Notes: a model not told the origin generated them from the sequence alone. DNA of 63,783 nucleotides from an uncultured Alphaproteobacteria bacterium (GCA_947259795.1 CAMYNJ010000083.1:1-63783); one strand, 5' to 3'; positions 7,912-17,475 are shown, numbered from the stretch's first letter. A program made the numbers and translations.

Positions 7912-8841
7912 CTAAACCGGATCGCGGCGCAGCGGCTGGGCCATGCAGTGGATGCCACCGCCGGCCTGGGTGAACATGGTCATTTCGGGGTCGTAGACGG
8001 TAAAGCCCAGGGCGCGCAGCTTGTCGTTCAGATCCTTGCTGTGCGCGGGTGAGATAACCCGCTCGCCGCCCAGGCACATGACGTTGCAGCCCAGCGCCAT
8101 GGTGTCGCGGAAGCTCACCGGCAGGATCTCGATCTTTCTCGCCTTCAGCCAGTCCACAACATCCGGTTCGGTGGTTTCCAGGCACACCGCCGCCAGTTTC
8201 TCGGCCAGCATGCAGACCATCAGGTCGATATGGACGTAGAACCCGTCGATCGGCGCATATTTGACCTCCCAGCCCTCGTCCTCAAACCAGCCGCCGACCT
8301 GCCGCGCCGCGACCTCCTCGCAGCGCAGGCCGGTATAGCCGACCAGTACGGCGCCCGGTTCGATCATGTTGAAGTCGCCGCCCTCGAAATTGCCGGCGCT
8401 GACCATGTCGTAGACCGGGATGCCGTTGTTCAGATAGAACCGCAGCACCTCGGCATATTCGCCGCGCCGGCGCGGGTTCGCCAGCTGGCAGACCACGGCG
8501 CCATAGGGTGTCATGAAACTGGAATCGCGGGTATAGACCTGGTAGGGCGTGTCATTGTTGACGTCCAGCGTATGCACCGTCACACCGGCGTCTTCATAGG
8601 CTTCGACCATCTCGCGGTACTGGCGCATGGCCTGTTGCTTGTCGAAGCCCGCGCCCTTGCGCTGCGTATCGCGCACGATGGAGCTATACTGGGCGTTGGC
8701 CTCCATCCAGGAAAAGCTCTCTGCCGGGCCGAGCAGCACGTCGCGCAGAACCCCGTATTCCGCGTTTGCCCCCCAGTCCCACAAAACGGGCGTGCCGCCG
8801 CCCTGCCTGCGCGACCTGAGCGCGCCGTTGCCGTCCATCAT
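7912..8841 (-). CDS. Amidinotransferase-superfamily hydrolase (arginine deiminase / dimethylargininase-like)
   Basis: 309 residues from the ATG at 8841, chosen because AGGGAG lies 8 nt upstream; the open frame runs further back but only as antisense of yqgE. The Glu/His/Cys machinery of the guanidine-modifying superfamily is present: Glu153 in NFEGGDFNM, His204 in YVHIDLMVC and Cys299 in GGGIHCMAQP. TRDSSF (104-109) fits the substrate-guanidine carboxylate loop. Members hydrolyse or transfer amidino groups of arginine derivatives. Length and the single-domain form fit dimethylarginine dimethylaminohydrolases or arginine-deiminase-related proteins, but the substrate is not settled. A C5G9 tract sits about 90 bp upstream. 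Confidence 0.85.
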   Translation of the reverse strand: MMDGNGALRSRRQGGGTPVLWDWGANAEYGVLRDVLLGPAESFSWMEANAQYSSIVRDTQRKGAGFDKQQAMRQYREMVEAYEDAGVTVHTLDVNNDTPYQVYTRDSSFMTPYGAVVCQLANPRRRGEYAEVLRFYLNNGIPVYDMVSAGNFEGGDFNMIEPGAVLVGYTGLRCEEVAARQVGGWFEDEGWEVKYAPIDGFYVHIDLMVCMLAEKLAAVCLETTEPDVVDWLKARKIEILPVSFRDTMALGCNVMCLGGERVISPAHSKDLNDKLRALGFTVYDPEMTMFTQAGGGIHCMAQPLRRDPV

Positions 8842-8929
8842 GCGGATGTCTCCCTGCCGGTATTTGCCCGGCAGGCATGCTGCAACGAAATTCGACGGTT
8901 TGTCACTAGCTAAGCGGAAGGAGGCAGGT

Positions 8930-8943
8930 CCCCCGGGGGGGGG
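8930..8943. repeat. C5G9 homopolymer tract
   Basis: Five C are followed directly by nine G between the yqgE stop and the start of the amidinotransferase gene. It is the longest homopolymer noticed in the window and lies 89 bp before the start codon of the downstream minus-strand gene. Such tracts are prone to slippage. A regulatory role is unproven. Confidence 0.7.
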
Positions 8944-8953
8944 CGTGAAGCGG

Positions 8954-9598
8954 TCAGGCGTGGCCCGCTTCACCGGACAGCAGCGAGATATCGACGCCCA
9001 GCTTGGCGATCGAACGCTCCCATTTGTCCTGCTGTGGGTCGTCGAAAATAAGGGACTCGTCGGCCGGTACGTTGAGCCAGGAATTTTCCTGGATTTCGCC
9101 GTCCAGCTGGCCGGCGCCCCAGCCGGCATAACCCAGCGCCAGCATGGCCTGCCGCGGGCCGCGCCCTTCGGCGATGTCCTTCAGGATTTCGACCGTATGG
9201 GTCAGCGATATGGAATCGTTGACCTTGATGGTGTTGGCCTGCTCGTAGTCGCTGGTATGCAGAACGAAACCCATGCCGGTTTCCACGGGCCCGCCGACAT
9301 GAATGGGCATCGAGACGGCCTCGGATTTCAGCTCGACGCCCACCTGCTCCAACAAGTCGGGGAAGGTCAGCTCCTGCGACAGGCGGTTGACCATCAGTCC
9401 CATGGCGCCGTCCTCGTTATGGACGCACATATAGATTACCGAGCGTCCGAAACGCGTATCCTGCATGCTCGGCATAGCGATCAACAACTGCCCGGTCAGA
9501 TAACCTGTATTGTCTTCAATTCGCGCCAATTTCGCCTCGGCAAGCCCAAACTCGGATGTTTTCGTCGACAGCGGTTCACCTTGGAAAGTCCCCACCAT
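8954..9598 (-). CDS. YqgE/AlgH family protein
   Basis: 214 residues. The family pattern is clear: GQLLIAMPSMQDTRFGRSV near the N-terminus, HNEDGAMGLMVNR, GGPVETGMGFVLH, and ALGYAGWGAGQLDGEI toward the C-terminus. YqgE/AlgH (UPF0301) proteins are widespread single-domain proteins whose biochemical role is not established; AlgH was linked to alginate regulation in Pseudomonas. The chosen ATG gives about 20 residues more than the usual family length and has no obvious ribosome site, so the true start may be slightly downstream. The promoter region (9599-9730) is shared with the divergent Sel1 lipoprotein gene. Confidence 0.92.
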   Translation of the reverse strand: MVGTFQGEPLSTKTSEFGLAEAKLARIEDNTGYLTGQLLIAMPSMQDTRFGRSVIYMCVHNEDGAMGLMVNRLSQELTFPDLLEQVGVELKSEAVSMPIHVGGPVETGMGFVLHTSDYEQANTIKVNDSISLTHTVEILKDIAEGRGPRQAMLALGYAGWGAGQLDGEIQENSWLNVPADESLIFDDPQQDKWERSIAKLGVDISLLSGEAGHA

Positions 9599-9730
9599 AT
9601 TTATAGAATAGTAAGCGTGGCGAGTTAAACAATGGTCAAGCAGACGGAAATTTTCCGATTACGCGCCTCTGGCCGCAACAGATCAGTGAAGTTAAACTGC
9701 AGCGGTGCGAAATCTGATATCGGACATGAA

Positions 9731-10507
9731 ATGACCACAGTGCAGCGGGCAGGGCGAATGTTCCTGGCGATCCTGGCGCTTGGGTTGCTGGCCGGTTGCA
9801 CCGCGAGTGGCGCGGCACGCATCGAGCCACCGCCGCCGCCGCCGCCGCCCGCAGCGTTCGGTCCGGCGATTGCGAACAAGGCCTTCCACGAGGCGATGTC
9901 GCTGGCGCGGGAAGGACGCATGGCCGCGGCGGCTCCGCACTACAGGCAGGCGGCCGAAAACGATCATGCTGAGGCGCAGTACATTCTCGCCACCATGTAC
10001 AAGACCGGGCGCGGCATGCCCCGCGATGTCGATCAGGCGATGCGATGGTACCGTCGCTCGGCCGACGCGGGCTATCCGCTGGCGCAATTCACCTTGGGCA
10101 ATATTTTCATGAAGGGCGATGGCGTGCCCCGGAACGTTCCGATGGCCGTAACCCTTTACAGGCAGGCGGCCGAACAGGGCCACCCGCAGGCGCAATATAA
10201 TCTGGGCGTCTATCATTACAGCGCAGGCACGGCGGCGGAATACCGAAACGCAGAACAATGGTTCGTCCGCGCCGCGCGGCAGGGCGAGCCTTCATCCCAA
10301 TTTGCGCTGGGCCGGCTCTACGCCTTGCCCCATGACGGCGTTCGTCTCGACCGCGTGCGCGCCTATGCGTGGTACAGCCTGGCGGCCGAAAACGGCCATG
10401 CAGAGGCCCAGACGGCATTGCAGAGCCTGGAATCCCAGCTTAGCGCCGCCGAGCGCGCCGCCGCCCGCTCGCTGGCGCGGCGCCTTGCTGCCGAATCGTC
10501 GCAGTGA
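9731..10507 (+). CDS. Sel1-like repeat lipoprotein
   Basis: 258 residues from ATG 9731, where a signal peptide with lipobox LLAGC (Cys23) appears at once; an upstream in-frame ATG would bury this signal. After the lipid cysteine comes a run of eight prolines encoded mostly by CCG repeats, then Sel1/TPR-like repeats (HAEAQYILATMYKTGRG, PLAQFTLGNIFMKGDG, HPQAQYNLGVYHY, PSSQFALGRLYA, AYAWYSLAAENGHAEA). Sel1 proteins are protein-interaction scaffolds, and this one should be membrane-tethered in the periplasm. The stop overlaps a GTG codon of the next frame, and the reductant conductor gene begins about 50 bp later, so they may be cotranscribed. Confidence 0.85.
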   Translation: MTTVQRAGRMFLAILALGLLAGCTASGAARIEPPPPPPPPAAFGPAIANKAFHEAMSLAREGRMAAAAPHYRQAAENDHAEAQYILATMYKTGRGMPRDVDQAMRWYRRSADAGYPLAQFTLGNIFMKGDGVPRNVPMAVTLYRQAAEQGHPQAQYNLGVYHYSAGTAAEYRNAEQWFVRAARQGEPSSQFALGRLYALPHDGVRLDRVRAYAWYSLAAENGHAEAQTALQSLESQLSAAERAAARSLARRLAAESSQ

Positions 10508-10557
10508 CACGCGAATGTGACGACAAATCGCCCGTGAAACCCTATATATCCACCGGC

Positions 10558-12738
10558 ATGCTTAGCTTATCGAACATGATCGGCCGCCGGGCCACGGGTT
10601 TTGTGATCTTCGCGATACTGGCGGCGGCGTTCCTGGCGGCGCCTGCGCACGCGGAACCCTACGCCACCGACTGGGCGGGCAACAGTGACCAGACGCAACT
10701 GCGCCTGGTTTCCGCCGTGTCGGGAGCGGGCGACCTGGAAGAGTTGCGCCTCGGCCTGCAGTTCCGCATGCAGCCGGGATGGAAGGTCTACTGGCGCTCC
10801 GCCGGAACGACCGGCTATCCACCCGAGGTCGACTGGAGCCAGTCCGCGGGGATCGAAGACGTCGAATTCCTCTGGCCTGCCCCGTTCCGTTTCAAGATTT
10901 TCGGCATCGAGGCGGTAGGTTATAAGGAAGAGGTCGTCTTTCCGTTGAATGCCCGTTTGGCCCAAAGCGGCGAAGCGGTCAGCGTGCGCGCTGAGGTAAC
11001 GTATCTCACTTGCAAGGACATATGTATTCCGGGCGAAGCGATTCTTGCGCTGGATATCCCCGCCGGGCCGGCCGATGCGACGCCTTTCGCCGCGTTGATC
11101 GACCGATACCGGGCCAGCGTTCCGGTATCGGCCGAGCCGGTCGGCGTTTCCGTGGAGCAGGCCGTCTTCAAGGCTGTCGAGGACGCAGTGAGCCTGCGTG
11201 TGGCGATAAAGTCCGATCGCCCGCTTTTTGGGCCTGACCTGTTCGCCGAAGGCCCGCCGATCGCCTTTTTCGAAGATCCGCAAGTCCGGCTTTCCAGGGA
11301 CGGCCGGTACGCGGTGATTACCCTGCTGGGTATTGGTGCAACGCCCGATGAAGTGGCCGCCAGCCCCATGCTCGGCACCCTGGTCACGCCCGACCTGGCC
11401 GTGGAACAGTCAATCGGTCCCGAACTCGTAGACCGATTTCCGCCCCTGCCACCGGAATTCGAAGAAGCGCTGAACCCGTCGATCGGGTCGCTCTGGGCGA
11501 TCCTGGGGCTGGCGCTGCTCGGCGGGTTGATCCTCAACCTGATGCCTTGCGTGCTGCCGGTGCTGTCGCTCAAACTGCTCAGCGTGCTGGGCCATGGCGG
11601 GCGCGAGAACACCGGCGTGCGGTTAGGTTTCCTGGCCTCGGTCGCCGGCATCGTCACCAGCTTCATGGTGCTCGCCGCCGCGCTGGCCGGCCTGAAGGCC
11701 GGCGGGGCCTCGATCGGCTGGGGAATCCAGTTCCAGCAGCCGGTTTTCCTGGCCATCATGGTCGTGGTGGTGACGCTTTTCGCCTGCAATCTGTTCGGCC
11801 TGTTCGAGATCACCCTGCCCTCCCGTCTCAACAACCTGATGGCGCTCGACACGGGGCCGAAGCATGACCATCATCATTCGCTGGGCGGGCATTTCCTGAC
11901 AGGGATATTCGCGACGCTGCTGGCTACGCCCTGCTCGGCCCCCTTCCTGGGTACGGCGGTGGGATTCGCCTTCGCCCGCGGAACGGCAGAGATTTTCATG
12001 GTGTTCGGCGCGCTGGGGCTGGGCCTCTCGCTGCCCTATCTACTGGTCGCCGCCTTCCCCGGCATAGCCACCAGGTTGCCGCGGCCGGGCAAATGGATGG
12101 TCGGCATGAAGCGCTTCCTTGGCGTCCTGCTGGCCGCGACTGGACTGTGGCTTGTAACGGTAATTGCTGTTGAGGCCGGGGTCGAGACCGCGGCCGGCAT
12201 CGCCATTGCCGCGGTGCTGATCGGCGTGGTGCTGGCGCTTCGCCACATGGAAGGCTTGCGCCTGGGCCGCCATGCAGGCAAGGTCGCCGCGCTGCTGGCG
12301 GCGGTCATCATCGCAGCGCCCCTCTTGGCGCCGGGCGTGCCCGTTAACGACGCACAAACGCTCGACGACAGCGTCTGGCGGCCCTTCGACCAGGCAGAGA
12401 TCCGCCGCCTCGTCGCCGACGGCAATACGGTGCTGGTGGACGTGACCGCCGACTGGTGCCTGACCTGCCAGGTCAACAAGGCCGCCGTGCTGAACCGCAA
12501 CCCCGTGGCGGGCATTCTCGAGAGCGGCGAGGTCGTGGCGATGAAGGCCGACTGGACCCGGCCCAGCCAGGAGATCGCCGACTATCTTGCCAGTTACGGG
12601 CGTTACGGAATCCCCTTCAACGCGGTCTATGGCCCCGGGGCGCCCGACGGACTGGTGCTGTCCGAAATCCTCGTGACCGACAACATCCTGGCGGCGTTCG
12701 AGAAGGCGGGCGGCGCTACGGGGATGGCGGCGAAATAG
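10558..12738 (+). CDS. ScsB/DsbD-type transmembrane thiol-disulfide reductant conductor
   Basis: About 726 residues from ATG 10558; alternatives are GTG 10504 and ATG 10576, and none has a strong ribosome site. A signal peptide ends near AAPAHAE. The periplasmic N-terminal region contains LTCKDICIPG, a cysteine pair as in ScsB-type domains. The CcdA/DsbD-like membrane core carries NLMPCVLP (Cys331) and ATPCSAPF (Cys459), the two cysteines that move electrons across the membrane. A C-terminal periplasmic thioredoxin-like domain has ADWCLTCQ (Cys634/Cys637). The protein should carry cytosolic thioredoxin reducing power to periplasmic clients. A peroxiredoxin gene follows. Confidence 0.9.
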   Translation: MLSLSNMIGRRATGFVIFAILAAAFLAAPAHAEPYATDWAGNSDQTQLRLVSAVSGAGDLEELRLGLQFRMQPGWKVYWRSAGTTGYPPEVDWSQSAGIEDVEFLWPAPFRFKIFGIEAVGYKEEVVFPLNARLAQSGEAVSVRAEVTYLTCKDICIPGEAILALDIPAGPADATPFAALIDRYRASVPVSAEPVGVSVEQAVFKAVEDAVSLRVAIKSDRPLFGPDLFAEGPPIAFFEDPQVRLSRDGRYAVITLLGIGATPDEVAASPMLGTLVTPDLAVEQSIGPELVDRFPPLPPEFEEALNPSIGSLWAILGLALLGGLILNLMPCVLPVLSLKLLSVLGHGGRENTGVRLGFLASVAGIVTSFMVLAAALAGLKAGGASIGWGIQFQQPVFLAIMVVVVTLFACNLFGLFEITLPSRLNNLMALDTGPKHDHHHSLGGHFLTGIFATLLATPCSAPFLGTAVGFAFARGTAEIFMVFGALGLGLSLPYLLVAAFPGIATRLPRPGKWMVGMKRFLGVLLAATGLWLVTVIAVEAGVETAAGIAIAAVLIGVVLALRHMEGLRLGRHAGKVAALLAAVIIAAPLLAPGVPVNDAQTLDDSVWRPFDQAEIRRLVADGNTVLVDVTADWCLTCQVNKAAVLNRNPVAGILESGEVVAMKADWTRPSQEIADYLASYGRYGIPFNAVYGPGAPDGLVLSEILVTDNILAAFEKAGGATGMAAK

Positions 12739-12752
12739 AAAGTCCGCGGGGC

Positions 12753-12780
12753 TGGACAAGGCGCACCGGCCGACTATTTT
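12753..12780 (+). promoter_or_regulatory. Possible sigma-70-like promoter for the peroxiredoxin gene
   Basis: TGGACA (12753-12758) and TATTTT (12775-12780) are separated by 16 nt in the 99-bp gap after the reductant conductor gene. This would place transcription start roughly 50 bp before the peroxiredoxin ATG. Both boxes are near-consensus but not perfect. Confidence 0.35.
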
Positions 12781-12837
12781 CAAACTGCGGAATTCTTCGC
12801 AGGGACAATCGAACATAATGCCGAAAGGGGGTTGGAC

Positions 12838-13320
12838 ATGACCATCAAGGCTGGCGACAGGATACCGGGCGCGACGCTGTACCGCATGGGCGCCAACGGG
12901 CCGGAGCCCGTGGAAACGGGTGACTATTTCAAGGGACGCAAGGTGGTGGTGTTCGGCCTGCCGGGCGCCTACACGCCGACCTGCTCGGCCCAGCATGTGC
13001 CGGGCTATCTGAAGCATGCCGATGACTTCGCGGCCAAGGGCGTCGATGCGATCGCCTGCGTCTCCGTGAACGACGCCTTCGTCATGGGGGCCTGGGGCAT
13101 GGACCAGGACGTCGGCGACAAGATCGACATGTTGGGCGACGGCAGCGCTGATTTCTCCAGGGCAGCCGGACTCGACCAGGATCTGAGCGGTCGGGGTTTT
13201 GGCATTCGCTCCAAGCGATACGCCATGATTGTCGACGACGGTGTCGTACAGAAGATTGCCGTGGAAGAAGGCGGCGGCCTCGACGTCTCGGCCGCAGAGA
13301 AGATACTGAAGGCCATCTAA
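12838..13320 (+). CDS. Peroxiredoxin, Prx5/AhpC-TSA type
   Basis: 160 residues from ATG 12838, with AAAGGGGG upstream. The peroxidatic motif PGAYTPTCS (Cys49) is the Prx5 signature; a second cysteine lies in AIACVSVND. No signal peptide is present, so the enzyme is expected in the cytoplasm, where it reduces hydrogen peroxide and organic peroxides using glutathione/glutaredoxin or thioredoxin. In many alphaproteobacteria a Prx5-type gene neighbours rnhA-thrB-ispH, and here that block lies just beyond on the opposite strand. A terminator hairpin follows the stop. Confidence 0.93.
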   Translation: MTIKAGDRIPGATLYRMGANGPEPVETGDYFKGRKVVVFGLPGAYTPTCSAQHVPGYLKHADDFAAKGVDAIACVSVNDAFVMGAWGMDQDVGDKIDMLGDGSADFSRAAGLDQDLSGRGFGIRSKRYAMIVDDGVVQKIAVEEGGGLDVSAAEKILKAI

Positions 13321-13350
13321 AGCAGGCCCGTTTGCTTTTTGGGATTGTTG

Positions 13351-13377
13351 GGGCGGCGGAGAAACCTGCCGCCCTTT
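13351..13377. terminator. Hairpin terminator between converging peroxiredoxin and iminopeptidase genes
   Basis: GGGCGGC (13351-13357) pairs perfectly with GCCGCCC (13368-13374) over a 10-nt loop, followed by TTT on the + strand. It lies between two converging genes. The T-run is short, so strength is uncertain. Confidence 0.6.
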
Positions 13378-13387
13378 CTCCTGCCTG

Positions 13388-14356
<969 letters not shown>

Positions 14357-14721
14357 TCAGCGGCCCGGAATGCCGCCCCGCGCCAGTTCGTCGGCGCGTT
14401 CGTTTTCCGGATGGCCAGCATGGCCCTTAACCCAGTGCCACCTGATATCGTGGTCCCGCAGGGCCGCCTCCAGCCGCTTCCAGAGGTCCTGGTTCTTGAC
14501 CGGCTTCTTCGCCGCCGTCTTCCAGCCGTTCGATTTCCAGCCGGCCAGCCATTTGGTGATGCCGTCGCGGACATAGGTGCTGTCGGTATAGAGATCGACC
14601 GGCACGGTGCGCTTCAGCGATTCCAGCGCCTTGATGGCCGCCATCATTTCCATCAGCCGCCGGGCCCGGGATTGCCGCTGCAGGCCCCGTCGGTGAAAAT
14701 CTGGACCCTTTCCTTTGCCAA
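14357..14721 (-). pseudogene. rnhA: Ribonuclease HI gene disrupted by an internal deletion and frameshift
   Basis: Reading from a TTG at 14721 gives the true N-terminus of RNase HI ([17 protein letters not shown]) and then a stop at once. The rest of the protein, from [15 protein letters not shown] through [25 protein letters not shown] and the stop, is in another frame. Compared with the E. coli RNase HI layout, the 25 codons between GPGG and MELMAAI are missing; all that remains there is TG, implying loss of about 73 nt (a multiple of three plus one). The four catalytic acidic positions survive, but on two frames. The remnant is 365 bp, and restoring 73 nt gives 438 bp, a normal length. Either a real lesion or a sequence/assembly error is possible. 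Confidence 0.85.
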
Positions 14722-14730
14722 CGCCCGCCC

Positions 14731-15693
14731 CTATTCCAGCCCATAGGCGCCGGGGCCGGCGACGGCCTGGTGGAACTGAAGGATGGCCAGATATTCCAGC
14801 GGATCCTTGCGTTTCACCAGCGCGCCGGCGGGCGTGTTCAGCCAATCGTAAAGGCGGGTCAGCAGGAACCTCAGCGCGCAGCCCCGCGCCAGCAGCGGCA
14901 GGGCCGCCAGTTCCGCGTCGGAAAAGGGGCGGATCTGCCGGTAGGCCGACAGCATGGCGCGAGCCTTGGTGATATTGAAGCTGCGGTCGCGCTCGAAGCA
15001 CCAGGCGTTAAGGCAGACCGCCAGATCATAGGCGAAGAAATCGTTGCAGGCGAAATAGAAATCGATCAGCCCCGAAAGCTTGTCGCCGACGAAAAACACA
15101 TTGTCGGGAAACAGGTCGGCATGGCAGATGCCCGAAGGCAGCTCGACCGGCCAATTAGTCTCAAGAAAATCCAGCTCTTCCCCCAGGACCGCCGCCAGGC
15201 CCTGCTGCACCTCGCCGGCTCGCGCCGCCGAAGCCGCGAGCAAGGGACGCCAGCTATCGACTGTCAGCGCGTTACGCCGGGATATGGCGAAGTCCTGGCC
15301 CGCCACATGCAGGCGCGCCAGCGCCGCGCCAACGCCAGCGCAATGTTCGGTGCGGATACGCCGGGGCCACATGCCGTCCAGGAAGGTCACGATGGCGGCC
15401 GGTCGGCCGCAAAGTCGCCTCAACGCCTGGCCGTCCCTGCCGTGGACCGGTGTCGGGCAGGGAATCCCCTTGCCGGCCAGATGCTCCATCAGACCCAGGA
15501 AGAAAGGAAGATCGGCCGCCGCCACGCGCTTCTCATACAGCGTCAGGATATAGCTGCCCACCGATGTATGGATCAGGTAGTTGGTATTCTCCACGCCTTC
15601 GGCGATGCCCTTGCAGGACAGAACGGTACCAAGATCGTATTCCGCGACAAAGGCTTCGAGTTCCTCGTCGCCGACTTCCGTATAAACCGCCAT
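14731..15693 (-). CDS. thrB: Homoserine kinase, type II (APH/choline-kinase fold)
   Basis: 320 residues from ATG 15693; a GTG 18 nt further upstream would overlap ispH. The N-terminus [16 protein letters not shown] and [10 protein letters not shown] are typical of the alphaproteobacterial ThrB family, which is unrelated to the GHMP-type ThrB of E. coli. The Brenner-type kinase motif [11 protein letters not shown] and the metal-binding [10 protein letters not shown] are present. It phosphorylates homoserine on the route to threonine. The gene sits 10 bp after ispH, and its TAG stop lies 9 bp before the rnhA start, the usual ispH-thrB-rnhA operon order. Confidence 0.94.
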   Translation of the reverse strand: MAVYTEVGDEELEAFVAEYDLGTVLSCKGIAEGVENTNYLIHTSVGSYILTLYEKRVAAADLPFFLGLMEHLAGKGIPCPTPVHGRDGQALRRLCGRPAAIVTFLDGMWPRRIRTEHCAGVGAALARLHVAGQDFAISRRNALTVDSWRPLLAASAARAGEVQQGLAAVLGEELDFLETNWPVELPSGICHADLFPDNVFFVGDKLSGLIDFYFACNDFFAYDLAVCLNAWCFERDRSFNITKARAMLSAYRQIRPFSDAELAALPLLARGCALRFLLTRLYDWLNTPAGALVKRKDPLEYLAILQFHQAVAGPGAYGLE

Positions 15694-15703
15694 CGCGTGC
15701 CCG

Positions 15704-16660
15704 TCAGGCACTCAATGCGCGCGGCAGATTGAAATGAACGGTTTCATCGCCGACGGAGACGGTTTCCAGCGTAACGTCATAGCGCTCACGGCAGGCGTCG
15801 ATCAGTTCCTGAACCAGGGTTTCGGGCGCCGACGCGCCGGCCGTGACGCCCAGGGTGGACACAGAGCCCAGCCGCGACCAGTCGAGGGCAGACGCGTTTT
15901 GCAGCAGGAAGGCGTTCCCGCAACCCATGCTCTCGGCGACCTCCACCAACCGCCGCGAATTCGAGGAGTTCGGCGACCCGACCACGATCAGTGCGTCGCA
16001 TTGCGGCGCCATCGATTTAACGGCGGCCTGGCGATTCGTGGTGGCGTAGCAGATATCCTCCTTACCGGGCCCATGAATTGCCGGGAAGCGCCGTCTCAGC
16101 GCAGCCACGATAGCCGCAGTATCGTCGACCGACAGCGTTGTCTGCGTGATGTAGGCCAGCGGCACGTCGGCCGCGAGGTCGATATCGTCCACGGATTCGA
16201 TATCCTCGACCAGGATGATCGCTCCCTCGGGCAGCTGCCCCATGGTGCCGACGACTTCCGGATGGCCCACATGGCCGATCATGACAATCCGCCGGCCCGC
16301 TTGGTATTGATGTTCGGCTTCATGGTGGACCTTGCTGACCAGTGGGCAAGTGGCGTCGAGATAGATCATGTTGCGGCGCTCGGCCTCGGCCGGGACGCTC
16401 TTCGGCACGCCATGGGCGGAAAAAACCACCGGCCGGTCGTTCGGTACCTCGTCCAGCTCGTCCACGAAGACGGCGCCCTTGCCCTCCAGATCCTCCACCA
16501 CATGGCGGTTGTGAACGATCTCATGGCGGACATAAACCGGCGCCCCGTGTTTTTCCAGCGCCACTTCAACGATCTTGATGGCGCGATCCACGCCGGCGCA
16601 AAATCCACGCGGACTCGCCAACAGGATCGTAAGGGATTCGCGCTGGGTACTATCCGTCAT
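15704..16660 (-). CDS. ispH: 4-hydroxy-3-methylbut-2-enyl diphosphate reductase
   Basis: 318 residues from ATG 16660, preceded by GAGGCACGG; the open frame continues upstream without family similarity. The three cysteines that bind the catalytic 4Fe-4S cluster are in place: Cys21 (PRGFCAGV), Cys105 (DATCPLVSK) and Cys204 (ICYATTNRQ). [10 protein letters not shown] is the conserved substrate-phosphate loop. This is the last enzyme of the MEP isoprenoid pathway, producing IPP and DMAPP, and ispE of the same pathway is encoded at 51 kb. It is the first gene of the ispH-thrB-rnhA group. Confidence 0.96.
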   Translation of the reverse strand: MTDSTQRESLTILLASPRGFCAGVDRAIKIVEVALEKHGAPVYVRHEIVHNRHVVEDLEGKGAVFVDELDEVPNDRPVVFSAHGVPKSVPAEAERRNMIYLDATCPLVSKVHHEAEHQYQAGRRIVMIGHVGHPEVVGTMGQLPEGAIILVEDIESVDDIDLAADVPLAYITQTTLSVDDTAAIVAALRRRFPAIHGPGKEDICYATTNRQAAVKSMAPQCDALIVVGSPNSSNSRRLVEVAESMGCGNAFLLQNASALDWSRLGSVSTLGVTAGASAPETLVQELIDACRERYDVTLETVSVGDETVHFNLPRALSA

Positions 16661-16906
16661 CCGTGCCTCATTGCACTCGTAAATATTGGTGGCCGGCCGC
16701 CGTTGGCGGGCCTTGTGCAAGCCCAGGCGTCTCTTTAGTATCGCGGACGCCGGCCCGTCAATCATGCTTTTCCAGCAGTTCTGATCGGGCCGGCGCAGAC
16801 TATCACAGACCGACACTTGTTCGAAACCAAAGGCGCGCAGGAATGGCCAAGCAGGCATTGACCGGGAACAAGTCCCGCCGGATCGGGGCAGCAGGGGGGA
16901 AAATCA

Positions 16907-17467
16907 TTGTCTGAAACTGTTCGCTGGCTGTTGCGATGGGCTGTCGTCGTAGCTGCGGCAACTGTTCTGGCCGGTTGTTCCGGCGACGACGAGGACGATG
17001 CGCCGTGCCCCGCCGCCAAGGTGCTGGGCGAACCATCGGAGCTCACGCGTTTTCGCGACGGCCCCGGCCGCGATCCCACCGACGTCCTGTTCGAAGCCCG
17101 CATGATGCGGGTGATTGGCGACTGCGCCTACGATTCGGATGGCGGCGAAATCGAGGTCGAGCTTGAGGTTGTCATGGAAGTGGTTCGCGGACCCGCGCTT
17201 ACCGACGGCAAGGTGAATTACCGCTATTTCGTCGCGGTCGCCGAATGGCCGCCGCAGGGCGGCGAGGAACCCGCTATCCATAGCCGCGAAGCGTTCCCGG
17301 TGGAAACCAGGGTCCCGTCGGGCCGGCGGGGGCTGCGGTACCAGGACCTGCTGGAAATAACGATTCCGCGGCCGGACGACCGCAATGTGCAGAACTATGT
17401 ACTTTATCTGGGTTTCGAACTGACCAAGGAAGAGCTGTTCCATAACCGGGACAAGTTCGGCTATTGA
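16907..17467 (+). CDS. Hypothetical lipoprotein
   Basis: 186 residues from a TTG at 16907, chosen because a strong AGGGGGGA lies 6 nt upstream and the next codons encode a lipoprotein signal (WLLRWAVVVAAATVLAGC, lipid cysteine 24). The mature part begins with an acidic linker (SGDDEDDAP) and then a beta-rich domain with two further cysteines (PCPAAK and IGDCAYDSDG) that could form a disulfide. No known family was recognised. It should be anchored in the periplasm. It is divergent from ispH across 246 bp, in which nothing convincing was seen, and is followed by gcvH 65 bp later. Confidence 0.8.
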   Translation: MSETVRWLLRWAVVVAAATVLAGCSGDDEDDAPCPAAKVLGEPSELTRFRDGPGRDPTDVLFEARMMRVIGDCAYDSDGGEIEVELEVVMEVVRGPALTDGKVNYRYFVAVAEWPPQGGEEPAIHSREAFPVETRVPSGRRGLRYQDLLEITIPRPDDRNVQNYVLYLGFELTKEELFHNRDKFGY

Positions 17468-17475
17468 TCCCGGCA

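Noticed and set aside
8930..8943. The C5G9 tract as a terminator of yqgE
   Set aside because: The arms are adjacent with no loop, and no T-run follows on the minus strand.
8842..9129. An N-terminal extension of the amidinotransferase-like protein
   Set aside because: It crosses the C5G9 tract and runs antisense-free but in another frame of yqgE; the ATG at 8841 has a proper ribosome site.
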